10,111 nucleotides of DNA, taken from Acetobacteraceae bacterium (GTDB lineage: Bacteria > Pseudomonadota > Alphaproteobacteria > Acetobacterales > Acetobacteraceae). The notes under the pieces are model-generated. The model ran no database searches. It was given only the letters and a program-made list of their open reading frames with translations, and was not told the origin of the DNA. Made by a program: the position numbers and the translations under genes. Location: assembly GCA_030039695.1 (NCBI GenBank), contig JASHVB010000459.1:1-10111 (forward strand), written 5' to 3'. Of the stretch, positions 1 through 6,516 are shown in pieces; position 1 is the stretch's first letter; every line of letters begins with the position of its first letter.

Positions 1-516
1 GGCCGGCATGGCCTGGCCGCGATACAGCGCCTCGACCTGCGCGGGCGGCATGTTGGCAAGGATGATGCGGCCAAGATTGGTCGCGTGCGCCGGCAGCCGG
101 GTGCCGACGCGCACGTTGCTGACCAGCACCACGTTCGGGGTTCGGCGCACGACGAAAATCACTTCCCGCCCGTCCAGAACAGCAAGGTGGGCCGACAGGC
201 CGAGTGCCTCCACCAGCCGGTCGACGACGGGAACGGTGACCTGCACGAGGTCCTGCGAGAAGAACGCCTCTGCCGCGAGGCCGATTAGGCCGAGGCCGAT
301 CTTCCAGCCGCCGCGCTCGGGATCGGCTTCGATGAAGCGCTCAGCCTCCAACGTGCGCAACAGCCGCAGCAATGTCGTGCGGTTGATATCGAGCGCGCGG
401 GCGGTGCGGGACATGTTCGTCACCCGGTCGCCTTCAGCGATTTGCCGCAGCAGCGCCGCGGCCCGTTGCACCGGGGGCGACAGGTAGGTGTCGTCGCGAT
501 CGGCGGGGGTGCTCAT
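1..516 (-). CDS. IclR-family transcriptional regulator, N-terminal 172 codons (runs off left edge)
   Basis: The reverse strand is open from an ATG at 516 to the first base of the window, giving 172 codons without a stop; the C-terminus lies outside. Residues about 16-75 form an IclR winged helix-turn-helix, with the segment NMSRTARALDINRTTLLRLL as the recognition region. The start of the IclR effector domain follows, including the typical stretch VGTRLPAHATNLGRIILA. Family members are usually about 250-270 aa, so roughly a third is missing. Such proteins bind operator DNA as dimers or tetramers and respond to small catabolic metabolites. The start overlaps the hydrolase stop codon (ATGA) and is preceded by GGAGGG, so it is the last known gene of the SDR-hydrolase-regulator operon and may regulate that operon. 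The effector is unknown. Family assignment is firm; specific role is inferred. Confidence 0.9.
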   Translation of the reverse strand, partial: MSTPADRDDTYLSPPVQRAAALLRQIAEGDRVTNMSRTARALDINRTTLLRLLRTLEAERFIEADPERGGWKIGLGLIGLAAEAFFSQDLVQVTVPVVDRLVEALGLSAHLAVLDGREVIFVVRRTPNVVLVSNVRVGTRLPAHATNLGRIILANMPPAQVEALYRGQAMPA

Positions 517-1346
517 GCGGCCCTCCGGGACACAGCGGCAAGCTCGCAGAGCAGCCGCGCCACTTCCGCGGGGCACTCCTGCGGCAATGCATGGCCGGCA
601 TCCGGCAGCTCGACGAGGCGCAGGCCGTGGGTAAGCGCAGCGAAGACAGCGCGCACGCCGGCGGGCGGCGTCACGCGGTCGTGCGTCCCAACGGCGACCA
701 GCACCGGAGGTGCGATCCGCGCGGCGTCAGCCAGCAGGTCCCCGGCGCCCAGGGCCCGCACCGCCTGCGCGTAGCCAGCGGGATGCACCGCCGCCATCGC
801 TCGCTGGACGCGGGCGAGCACCGCCTGGCTGGCCTCTGGCCGGTGGACCAGGCGGGGGCTACGCGCCGTGGCAAATGCCTCGGCACCCAGCCGATCGAGG
901 TCGTCGATGCGCGCCTGCAGCGCATCCGGCAAAGTCCCTCCCGGCGGCACGCGATAGCCGGAGGCGGGCGACAGCAGCGCCAGCGCGGCGACGCGCGCCG
1001 GTCGGGACGCAGCGAAGTTGGCGGCAAACAGCGCGCCGAGCGAATGGCCGGCAAGCATGACGCGGCCGAGACCCAGGCCGTCCAGGACAGCCTCGAGTCG
1101 CGCCGCGTAATGCTGCGGGCGCGGCGACGCTTCGGCGAGCGGCGACGAGCCGCCATAGCCAGGCGCGTCCCACGCGGTCGCATCGATCCTCGGATCGAGT
1201 CGCGCGAGCATGGGCGCCCAGCTGGCCGCGTTGCTGCCAATGCCGTGCAGCAGGACCAGCGGCGTCGAGGCGTTGTCGCCCGGTCGCCGCAGCAGCGCGG
1301 TTCCGGCGACCACGTCGTGGCGCAAACCGTTGATCGCGCCGGTCAT
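513..1346 (-). CDS. Alpha/beta-hydrolase fold protein (MhpC-like)
   Basis: This 277-aa protein has the complete alpha/beta-hydrolase signature. The oxyanion-hole motif HGIG is at residues 34-37, the nucleophile elbow G-H-S-L-G at 100-104 (Ser102), the acid Asp223 in GTHDRVTPP and the catalytic His252 in DAGHALPQ. No signal peptide is visible, so it is probably cytoplasmic. Size and motif spacing match the MhpC/meta-cleavage hydrolase and lactonase group, enzymes that cut C-C or ester bonds in ring-degradation intermediates; the substrate cannot be told from sequence. The start ATG overlaps the upstream SDR stop by four bases and has no clear ribosome binding site of its own, which suggests translational coupling. 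Its stop likewise overlaps the IclR start. A plain esterase is the main alternative. Confidence 0.9.
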   Translation of the reverse strand: MTGAINGLRHDVVAGTALLRRPGDNASTPLVLLHGIGSNAASWAPMLARLDPRIDATAWDAPGYGGSSPLAEASPRPQHYAARLEAVLDGLGLGRVMLAGHSLGALFAANFAASRPARVAALALLSPASGYRVPPGGTLPDALQARIDDLDRLGAEAFATARSPRLVHRPEASQAVLARVQRAMAAVHPAGYAQAVRALGAGDLLADAARIAPPVLVAVGTHDRVTPPAGVRAVFAALTHGLRLVELPDAGHALPQECPAEVARLLCELAAVSRRAA

Positions 1347-2149
1347 GTGAAAACGAAGCCGCCGTTGACCGCCAGAGTCTGCCCGGTTAGCGCCAGGGCG
1401 CCCGGCGTCAGCAGGAACACGACGGTCGCTGTGATATCTTCCGGCGCCTGCGGACCGGGCACGGCGCGGCCGGTCTCGTACAGGCGATGGCGTTCCGGCG
1501 GGACGTATTCGGTCGCCTCACTGCGCAGGATGCCGGGTGCGACCGCCGAAACGCCGATACCCTCGGGGCCAAGCTCACGCGCCAGCGAGCGTGTCATGGC
1601 CAGAACGGCGCCCTTGCTTGCGACATAGGCGAGCAATCGCGGTGCGCCCCACAGTGCGGTGTCCGAGGCCAGGTTGACGATCCGGCCGGCCTCTCCCGCG
1701 CGCAGCAGCGGTGCCAGCGCCCTGGTCACCAGCCAAGTGCCACGGACGTTCACGCGCATCACCCGGTCCCAGGTTTCAATCTCGATCGCATCGAATGCAG
1801 GGCCGCCGATCGCGGTGGCGACGGCAGCGTTGTTCACCAGGCCGTGCACCACTCCTTCATTCGCGGCGACATCGGCGGCGAAGGATTCGATCGAGGCGGG
1901 GTCGGCAAGATCAACCGCGACGAAGCGCGCTGCATGGCCGCGGACAATCAGCGCCGCGGTCGTGGCCATGCCCGCCTCAACCAGCAGGTCGGCCAGCACC
2001 AGCCGGGCGCCGGCGGCGGCACATGCCTCGGCGATGACGCGGCCGACGCCCCGCGCGGCTCCGGTGACGACGACAGTGCGGCCGGTGAGCAACCCTGGCG
2101 CACAGGCCGTGGCGTTGCTGGGGGTTACAACTGGGGAGAGTGGCGGCAT
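1343..2149 (-). CDS. Short-chain dehydrogenase/reductase (SDR family)
   Basis: Counted from the ATG at 2149 the protein is 268 aa and has all classical SDR landmarks. The nucleotide-binding TGAARGVG lies near residues 29-36, an Asp follows beta-strand 2 (about residue 54; this favours NAD over NADP), NNAA is near 106-109, and the catalytic set is Asn134, Ser162, Tyr175 and Lys179 (YVASK). These enzymes oxidise or reduce hydroxyl/keto groups; substrate unknown. A GTG at 2179 would add ten residues, but it has no Shine-Dalgarno sequence and falls inside the proposed operator repeat. The ATG at 2149 is preceded by GAGGAG (2162-2167 on the reverse strand) with a rather long 12-nt spacing, so I prefer it. 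First gene of a three-gene operon, coupled to the hydrolase by an ATGA overlap. Confidence 0.9.
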   Translation of the reverse strand: MPPLSPVVTPSNATACAPGLLTGRTVVVTGAARGVGRVIAEACAAAGARLVLADLLVEAGMATTAALIVRGHAARFVAVDLADPASIESFAADVAANEGVVHGLVNNAAVATAIGGPAFDAIEIETWDRVMRVNVRGTWLVTRALAPLLRAGEAGRIVNLASDTALWGAPRLLAYVASKGAVLAMTRSLARELGPEGIGVSAVAPGILRSEATEYVPPERHRLYETGRAVPGPQAPEDITATVVFLLTPGALALTGQTLAVNGGFVFT

Positions 2150-2170
2150 GGCGCGGGCTGGCTCCTCAGG

Positions 2171-2200
2171 ACCGTTCACATATGAACTTACCGTTCACAT
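2171..2200 (-). promoter_or_regulatory. Candidate operator: two 11-bp direct repeats plus palindrome
   Basis: ACCGTTCACAT occurs at 2171-2181 and again, identically, at 2190-2200, a period of 19 bp. Between and across them lies the palindrome GTTCA-CATA-TGAAC (2174-2187). The cluster sits directly downstream of the predicted -10 box, across the expected transcription start, where a bound repressor would block the SDR operon. The IclR protein encoded by the last gene of the same operon is the obvious candidate binder (inference). Confidence 0.55.
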
Positions 2201-2209
2201 GGTGCGCAG

Positions 2210-2239
2210 TCTATAGCGATGCCATGTTTCTCGTGTCAA
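2210..2239 (-). promoter_or_regulatory. Sigma70-like promoter of the SDR-hydrolase-IclR operon
   Basis: On the reverse strand a perfect TTGACA (2234-2239) is followed after 18 bp by TATAGA (2210-2215). Transcription would start near 2203, about 55 nt ahead of the preferred SDR start at 2149. The position immediately upstream of the repeat cluster at 2171-2200 supports it. Confidence 0.55.
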
Positions 2240-2295
2240 CCAGAAAATCGGCACAGGCTGCGTTCGTCGGGCGCTCGTCGCGCATCCGACACGTG

Positions 2296-2327
2296 TTTAC
2301 CTGTAAAACGATGCATCGCATGTGAAA
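2296..2327. promoter_or_regulatory. Possible further regulatory half-sites in the divergent region
   Basis: An inverted repeat TTTAC-CT-GTAAA lies at 2296-2307, and ATGTGAAA at 2320-2327 resembles the ATGTGAAC core of the repeats at 2171-2200. Both are in the 305 bp between the two divergent transcription units. Short motifs such as these can occur by chance, so this is only a candidate. Confidence 0.2.
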
Positions 2328-2372
2328 TCAGTGCCGGTTAGAGCATCTGCATCGCGACTGGTTTCAGCCCAC

Positions 2373-2404
2373 CTCGTCGTCCCCGTGAAAGCGCGGATGA
2401 CGAG
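2373..2404. repeat. REP-like extragenic palindrome
   Basis: The outer arms CTCGTC (2373-2378) and GACGAG (2399-2404) pair perfectly. After one G-T wobble pairing continues inward, with one C/C mismatch, to a TGAAAG loop at 2386-2391. The layout (GTC-rich arm, CCCCG, GAAAG loop, return arm) resembles palindromes widely repeated between genes in alphaproteobacteria. It lies between divergent genes and lacks a T-tract, so it is not a simple terminator. Copy number cannot be judged from one window. Confidence 0.5.
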
Positions 2405-2484
2405 ATGGCAACGAACTTTTCAGTCACGGTGAGACCGCTCTCGCTTTCCGCTCATACAGTGCCCACACGCAGGAGGACCCATCC

Positions 2485-3435
2485 GTGAACATCATCACCA
2501 GACCGCTGCCGACTGCGCTGGAAGCCGAACTGCGGCGCCACGTCGTCCGGCACGTTGACAAAACGTTCGACTGGGACGCCTTTCCGAGCAATCGTGGTTT
2601 CCCGGAACTCGAGCGCGCGCAAATGCGCTATATCGGCGCAGGCGGCTCGCCGAAGGTCGGCGAGCCTGGTACTCTGCCACCGGAACACTTCACACTCAGC
2701 CTGATCTACAAGCATGTTGGCAAATACGCCGCCTGCCACGCGCACGAGATCGAAGAGTCGTTCCTGGTCATCGATGGCGTCCTGACCGTCGGCTGGGAGC
2801 GCGATGGCGACGTGGTTGAGGTGCGTCTCGGCCCCAACGACATGATCCTCAACGCCCGTGATATCGGTCACGGCTTCCGCAATGACGGGATCGAGCCTGT
2901 GCTGATGTCAATTAGCGTCGATGTCGGCAAGCCGCTGCCGCCCCGCTATCTTTACCACCCGAAAAACACGGACCCGGCGCGGGCGCGCAGCTTCGGCGCC
3001 ACCCCGGGCAGGACGCTGCGGCACGATCCGGCCGGCGAGCATCCGTTGCAGCGGATGCTGGCCAGCAAGGTCATCCGGTATAGCGAGCAGCCGACGGTGT
3101 GGGACGCGGCGGGCTTCACCCGCAAGGTCTATGTCGGTCCCGGCGGCATCACGTCGGACACCTGCCGCAAGGAGATGCTGGGCGTGCCGGCAGGCGTCAG
3201 CGTGAAGCCCTACGTGCGAGACATCGAGGATGCGCTGTTGGTGCTGGAGGGAAGCCTGACGGTCGGCTGGGAGCAGGACGGCCAGCGAGTTGAGGCGGAA
3301 CTGGGGCCGCGCGATCTGGTATTGAACCCCGCCGGCCGCCGGCACTGGTTCCGCAACAACAGCGTTGGTCCCTGCAGGGCGTGGGTCGTAATCGGCACAG
3401 CTGAGCCGGAGACCGTGCGGTTCGAACCGGCCTGA
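2485..3435 (+). CDS. Bicupin-domain protein (gentisate-dioxygenase-like double cupin)
   Basis: The 316-aa protein starts at GTG 2485, fixed by a strong AGGAGGA at 2471-2477. It contains two tandem cupin beta-barrels. The first (about residues 65-150) has the canonical metal motif with His85, His87, Glu91 and the later His129. The second (about 210-305) aligns closely (both contain LTVGWE-DG, LGP-D--LN and FRN), but the equivalents are Tyr243, Arg245, Asp249 and His287, so its metal site appears lost. Bicupins of this sort include ring-cleaving dioxygenases such as gentisate and 1-hydroxy-2-naphthoate dioxygenases, which use Fe(II) and O2, and also non-dioxygenase cupins; the sequence does not settle which. 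No signal peptide is seen. It is divergent from the SDR operon and faces the second IclR gene. Confidence 0.85.
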   Translation: MNIITRPLPTALEAELRRHVVRHVDKTFDWDAFPSNRGFPELERAQMRYIGAGGSPKVGEPGTLPPEHFTLSLIYKHVGKYAACHAHEIEESFLVIDGVLTVGWERDGDVVEVRLGPNDMILNARDIGHGFRNDGIEPVLMSISVDVGKPLPPRYLYHPKNTDPARARSFGATPGRTLRHDPAGEHPLQRMLASKVIRYSEQPTVWDAAGFTRKVYVGPGGITSDTCRKEMLGVPAGVSVKPYVRDIEDALLVLEGSLTVGWEQDGQRVEAELGPRDLVLNPAGRRHWFRNNSVGPCRAWVVIGTAEPETVRFEPA

Positions 3436-3615
3436 TAGGACGCTTCGGCCGACGAACATACGCGGTATGCGCTGCGTGTTGGCCACCAACCGGGGCCGGC
3501 CGACCCGCCGTGAATGAACCCACCCCGGCAGGGCAGAAGAAGCCGCCCCCGTCCCCGTGCGCGAGGAGCCGGGGGGAGGTTCGCCCGGTCGGGTCCGACC
3601 CTGACATATTCACCG
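3436..3615. other. GC-rich convergent intergenic gap
   Basis: This gap separates the ends of the bicupin and IclR genes, so terminators would be expected. C-runs and G-runs at about 3546-3576 could fold into a GC-rich stem with a 20-nt loop, and GGTCGGGTCCGACC near 3588-3601 is a perfect 14-nt palindrome able to form a short hairpin. No T-tract follows either on the plus strand or the minus strand, so I do not call an intrinsic terminator. No gene is seen here. Confidence 0.4.
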
Positions 3616-4425
3616 CTACCGGCCGGCGGCGGCGAAGCCGAGTCTGCGAGAGATCGCAGTAGCGGCATTCAGCACGTTGCGAACGATCGGACCATCCAGT
3701 TTGGTTTCATTGGTGTGGGCAATGGCGCGAGCGATATTGATCGCCGCCACTGCGCGGCCGCTGACATCGCGAAGCGGCGCCGCGATGCTGGCGACACCCT
3801 GCTCGAATTCACCAAAATGCGCGACGTGACCTCGGTTGGCGTCGCGGCGCGCCTGCGCGAGCAATGCTGCCATTGTTGTGGGCGTACGAGGACCGACAGC
3901 CGCCAGTTGGACATTTCGGTAGAGCCCAGTGAGCTCGGTTTTGCTCAGTTGGGCAAGCAGGATACGTCCCATCGAAGTTGCGTGTGCCGGCAGGCGGGTG
4001 CCGACATGAACGATGCTGGCCAGTCCGCGGCGTGTCGGCACGCGCAGCAGGTAGAGCACGTCGGTGCCTTCGAGTATCCCCAAATGAGCGGACCAACCTG
4101 TTATGTCGCGCAGCGCCTCTAAATGAGGCAGCGCCACCTCCACGAGATCACGTGATGCGAGATAACCATAGCCAAGCCGCAGCACGGCTGGCCCTAGACT
4201 GTAGCGGCGGCTCTGGGCGTCGTGCACCAGAAACCCGAGTTGGGTGAGCGTGTAGGCAATGCGAAAGATCGCCGAGCGCGTAACACCGGCGATCAGGGCC
4301 AGGTCGCCGAGTGTAAGATGCGGCCGCTCCGGTGTGAAAGCCTGCAGGATCTCCAGTCCCCTGACCAAGCCGGGCACCATATATCGGTCCGCGTCCGCGT
4401 CGCGCGGCGGTGTCGTTTTATGCAT
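3616..4425 (-). CDS. IclR-family transcriptional regulator (PcaR/PcaU-like)
   Basis: From the ATG at 4425 the protein is 269 aa, the normal full IclR length. Residues about 17-85 form the winged helix-turn-helix: VPGLVRGLEILQAF, then LTLGDLALIAGVTRSAIFRI as the DNA-binding helices. Residues about 85-265 form the effector-binding domain, with VGTRLPAHATSMGRILLA and a conserved FEQGVASIAAPLRD segment near the C-terminus. The N-terminal pattern resembles regulators of aromatic-acid catabolism (PcaR/PcaU type), which can activate as well as repress. A TTG at 4503 would add 26 residues, but this overlaps a likely promoter and an inverted repeat, so I reject it; ATG 4380 is another possible start. 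The gene is divergent from the decayed CoA-transferase and convergent with the bicupin, so either may be its target. Effector unknown. Confidence 0.9.
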   Translation of the reverse strand: MHKTTPPRDADADRYMVPGLVRGLEILQAFTPERPHLTLGDLALIAGVTRSAIFRIAYTLTQLGFLVHDAQSRRYSLGPAVLRLGYGYLASRDLVEVALPHLEALRDITGWSAHLGILEGTDVLYLLRVPTRRGLASIVHVGTRLPAHATSMGRILLAQLSKTELTGLYRNVQLAAVGPRTPTTMAALLAQARRDANRGHVAHFGEFEQGVASIAAPLRDVSGRAVAAINIARAIAHTNETKLDGPIVRNVLNAATAISRRLGFAAAGR

Positions 4426-4449
4426 GCAATCGCGGTTATAACAGCCAGA

Positions 4450-4468
4450 CGCCCACAGATAATGGGCG
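4450..4468. promoter_or_regulatory. Inverted repeat in the IclR 5' region, possible operator
   Basis: CGCCCA (4450-4455) and TGGGCG (4463-4468) form a perfect 6-bp inverted repeat around a 7-nt AT-rich spacer. It lies 25 nt upstream of the preferred IclR start and downstream of the extended -10 box at 4487-4495, a position typical of an autoregulatory operator. The assignment is inferred from position only. Confidence 0.35.
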
Positions 4469-4486
4469 CTTTGAGGGGGATCGCCA

Positions 4487-4495
4487 AGTATACCA
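4487..4495 (-). promoter_or_regulatory. Possible extended -10 promoter of the IclR gene
   Basis: The reverse strand reads TGGTATACT, matching an extended -10 element (TGn followed by TATACT). No good -35 hexamer is present at 16-18 bp, which is tolerable for extended -10 promoters. If used, transcription starts near 4480, supporting ATG 4425 and excluding the TTG at 4503. Confidence 0.35.
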
Positions 4496-4503
4496 TTACG
4501 CAA

Positions 4504-4790
4504 GCTTCGCGTTCGTCGCCGAGCAGTTGGGGGTCGCCGGACGATTTGCTCAAAATCGTATGCCGGCCTTATGAATTAAACACAGAAGACCCTTGTAGTT
4601 TTCCACACCGTCCGCAATTAGGCGCGTGGTTCTGGCGGGGATCGCGACGCTGGACGACATGGTCGCGGCATTCCGAGACGACGAACGCTGCCACGAGGCC
4701 GCCGCTGTCCCGCGTGTGGGTGCAGGGATTCGACGGCACATGGCGGGCATGATGTTGATGTCGAGCGCGCCCCGGCCGCTATCAGTGTTC
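4504..4790. other. Upstream region of the CoA-transferase remnant, no recognised gene
   Basis: A stretch open on the plus strand from about 4626 (LAGIATLDDMVAAFRDDE and beyond) has coding-like codon use, but I recognise no family in it. It leads in a different frame toward the CoA-transferase remnant. It may be the decayed start of that gene or part of another one. No RNA gene or clear plus-strand promoter is visible. Confidence 0.3.
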
Positions 4791-6144
4791 AAATGGTGGG
4801 TGCCGACTTCAGTTCACCGTCACCACCCGGCCCCCTGGCACCGATCCTATTGTTCGCAGCCATTTCCGAATCGGCGCCTGTATGGCGATCCCCGCGATGG
4901 GCGCGGCGGCTTCCATCTGGCGCGATCACACGGGCGAGCGCCAGGACGGGAGCATCGATCTCCGTCAGGCGGTGTACGGAGTAGCCCGTTGGATGCGCGT
5001 TCTCACGGACGAGATGATGGCGCTCGGAGTACTGAGGCATGACACCGTCCGACCGGTCTCACCTGGCAGCCGTCGCTGAATGGCAGAACCTTACAGGCGC
5101 CGCTGGTTCTTGGTAACCCGTCGTCCTTCGGCATCGTCGAAACGAGGGACGGTCGACTGGTGACGCCGACGGGGCTCTATCCTCAGCACTTTGCGGGCTT
5201 TCTGTCGCTCATCGGCGCTGCACCGAACCGGCGCGCCATCGCTGATGGCATCAAGATATTCTACAGCGACGAGCTTGAGCATATGGTCGGCGAGAGCGGC
5301 ATGATCATGGGCATCCACCGCACCGCAGACGAGTGGCCAGCGCATCCTCAGGGCAAGCATCTGACAACAGTCCCGCTGATTGAGATCGTCAAGATCAGTG
5401 ACAGCGAGCCCGCGCAGTGGGCACCGGCCCCTAACTGCCCCCTCTTCAGCAATCAAGGCACTGGCCTATACGGATGTTATCGCCAGCTCCACTGCCGCGA
5501 GAACGCTCGCCGGCTACTGTGGTGAGGTCCTTCATATCACTCGCGACCAGTCGTTCGAGCACGACGCGATCGATGTGGGTTGCAACGTCGGAATGCGCTC
5601 GACTCTCCTGAACCTCAAAGACCCCGCAGAGCACATAGTCTTACAAGGACTCGTGCCGCAGGCGGCGGTATTCATCGAAGGCGACCGCGGGCGCAAGATG
5701 GGCGAACTGGGCTTCGGTCCGGAGCACGTTGCTGTCCATAAGCCAGGGATCATCTGTCTCTTGGTGTGCGCTTACGGGTGGGAAGGGCCCTGGCGCGACT
5801 TCGCTGGGTTCGACATGGAGGCGTTGACGTCAGCGGCCTTACGATCGCAGACGGCGGCGGACAGCGCCCCCGTTTCCCGCCCAGGTTCGTACTGAACGGC
5901 TACATTGCGGGATATCTCAGGGCGGCCGGCGTGCTGGCTGCACTACCGCGACAGAGGCGCCGAGGGGGGCAGCTACCGCGTCCGCGTCAGCCTCGCTCGC
6001 ACGGCGATGTGGTTCATGAGCCTCGGGCAATGCCCGCCGGCAAATGTCTGGTGTCCTGCAGCGAGCACACCGTCTGGCGGGCGTCAAAGCCAAACCAGAC
6101 CGGCGACAGAACGTACGACGCAATGTCTGCCGACCCAAGGGTGA
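4790..6144 (+). pseudogene. Frameshifted family III (CaiB/BaiF) CoA-transferase remnant
   Basis: No frame is open throughout, yet consecutive segments join into one CoA-transferase-like protein. Segment 1 (about 4810-5040) reads PGTDPIVRSHFRIG, then AASIWRDHTGERQDGSIDLR. Segment 2 (5043-5440) shifts frame: RPTGLTWQPSLNGR, GNPSSFGIVETRDGRLVTP, IHRTADEWPAHPQGKHL and PLIEIVKI. Segment 3 (5445-5828) returns to the first frame: VIASSTAARTLAGYCGEVLH, VGMRSTLLNLKDP, CAYGWEGPWRDFAGFDMEAL. Segment 4 (about 5830-5940) shifts again: GLTIADGGGQRPRFPPRF, LNGYIAGYLRAAGVLAAL. Segment 5 (5941 to about 6040) returns: GGSYRVRVSLARTAMWFMSL. The tail to 6144 is not recognisable, and another frame change near 4810 is likely. 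An intact homologue would be roughly 450-500 aa and move CoA between acids. Within segments the sequence is well kept, so inactivation is recent, or sequencing indels are responsible. Confidence 0.8.
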
Positions 6145-6516
6145 GCAGGTGTTCTCGATCACTGGAACCGGTGTTCATAGTCGGCCGGATCCACCGCTCA
6201 CCATCAGCGGAACCTGCACATTCGGCAGTTGATTTACTCGATCTATCCGCGGAAATGCGCACGTTGGGGCGCGTCGTGCGCGCGGTAATTTCCTTTAGCT
6301 CATTGGCGTATGGCGGATCACCCAATGCCAACTATACGATCCGCCGACTGGCCTGATGGCATTGCTATGCTTCCATACCGATACGGTTGGTGCTGGTGCG
6401 AGCGAACCGCGAGACCGACATTTGGGACGACGGGTACATTTTCCGGGACACAGAGCACTGCTTAGCCGCTGCAATACGAATTAAAGGTTCGACAAGGCGA
6501 TGGGGAGGGCTTCCCA
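6145..6516. other. Intergenic region upstream of the P450 operon
   Basis: About 370 bp with no recognisable gene; it may include the unrecognisable 3' end of the CoA-transferase remnant. It should hold the promoter of the ferredoxin-reductase-P450-dehydrogenase operon, but I find no convincing sigma70 or sigma54 box pair. The one clear structure is the inverted repeat at 6312-6345, described separately. Confidence 0.4.
6312..6345. promoter_or_regulatory. Perfect 8-bp inverted repeat, possible operator
   Basis: GGCGGATC (6312-6319) and GATCCGCC (6338-6345) are exact reverse complements separated by 18 bp, the AT-richest part of this stretch. It lies about 170 bp upstream of the ferredoxin start. 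A dimeric regulator binding half-sites about 26 bp apart, or a looped structure, could explain it; regulator unknown. Confidence 0.35.

Noticed and set aside
591..1628. Long plus-strand open frame (345 codons) across the hydrolase and SDR genes
   Set aside because: It is antisense to two genes with full catalytic motifs, shows no family motif and is Arg/Gln/Gly-rich as expected from a GC-rich shadow frame.
1487..2185. Plus-strand open frame of 232 codons opposite the SDR
   Set aside because: Shadow of the SDR in GC-rich DNA; no recognisable domain.
3588..3601. Short palindrome as an intrinsic terminator for the bicupin or IclR gene
   Set aside because: The stem is short with a minimal loop and no T-tract follows on either side.
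4426..4503. TTG start adding 26 residues to the second IclR protein
   Set aside because: The extension overlaps a likely extended -10 and an inverted repeat, does not resemble IclR N-termini, and the ATG at 4425 gives the normal family length.
5766..6356. A 196-codon plus-strand frame as an independent gene
   Set aside because: Only its first third is meaningful and that part continues the CoA-transferase remnant; the rest is out of frame relative to the continuing homology.
6350..6380. Sigma54-like promoter (GG and GC boxes near TGGCATTGCTATGC)
   Set aside because: The GG-to-GC spacing is 9 bases and not the required 10, and no activator gene of that class is present.
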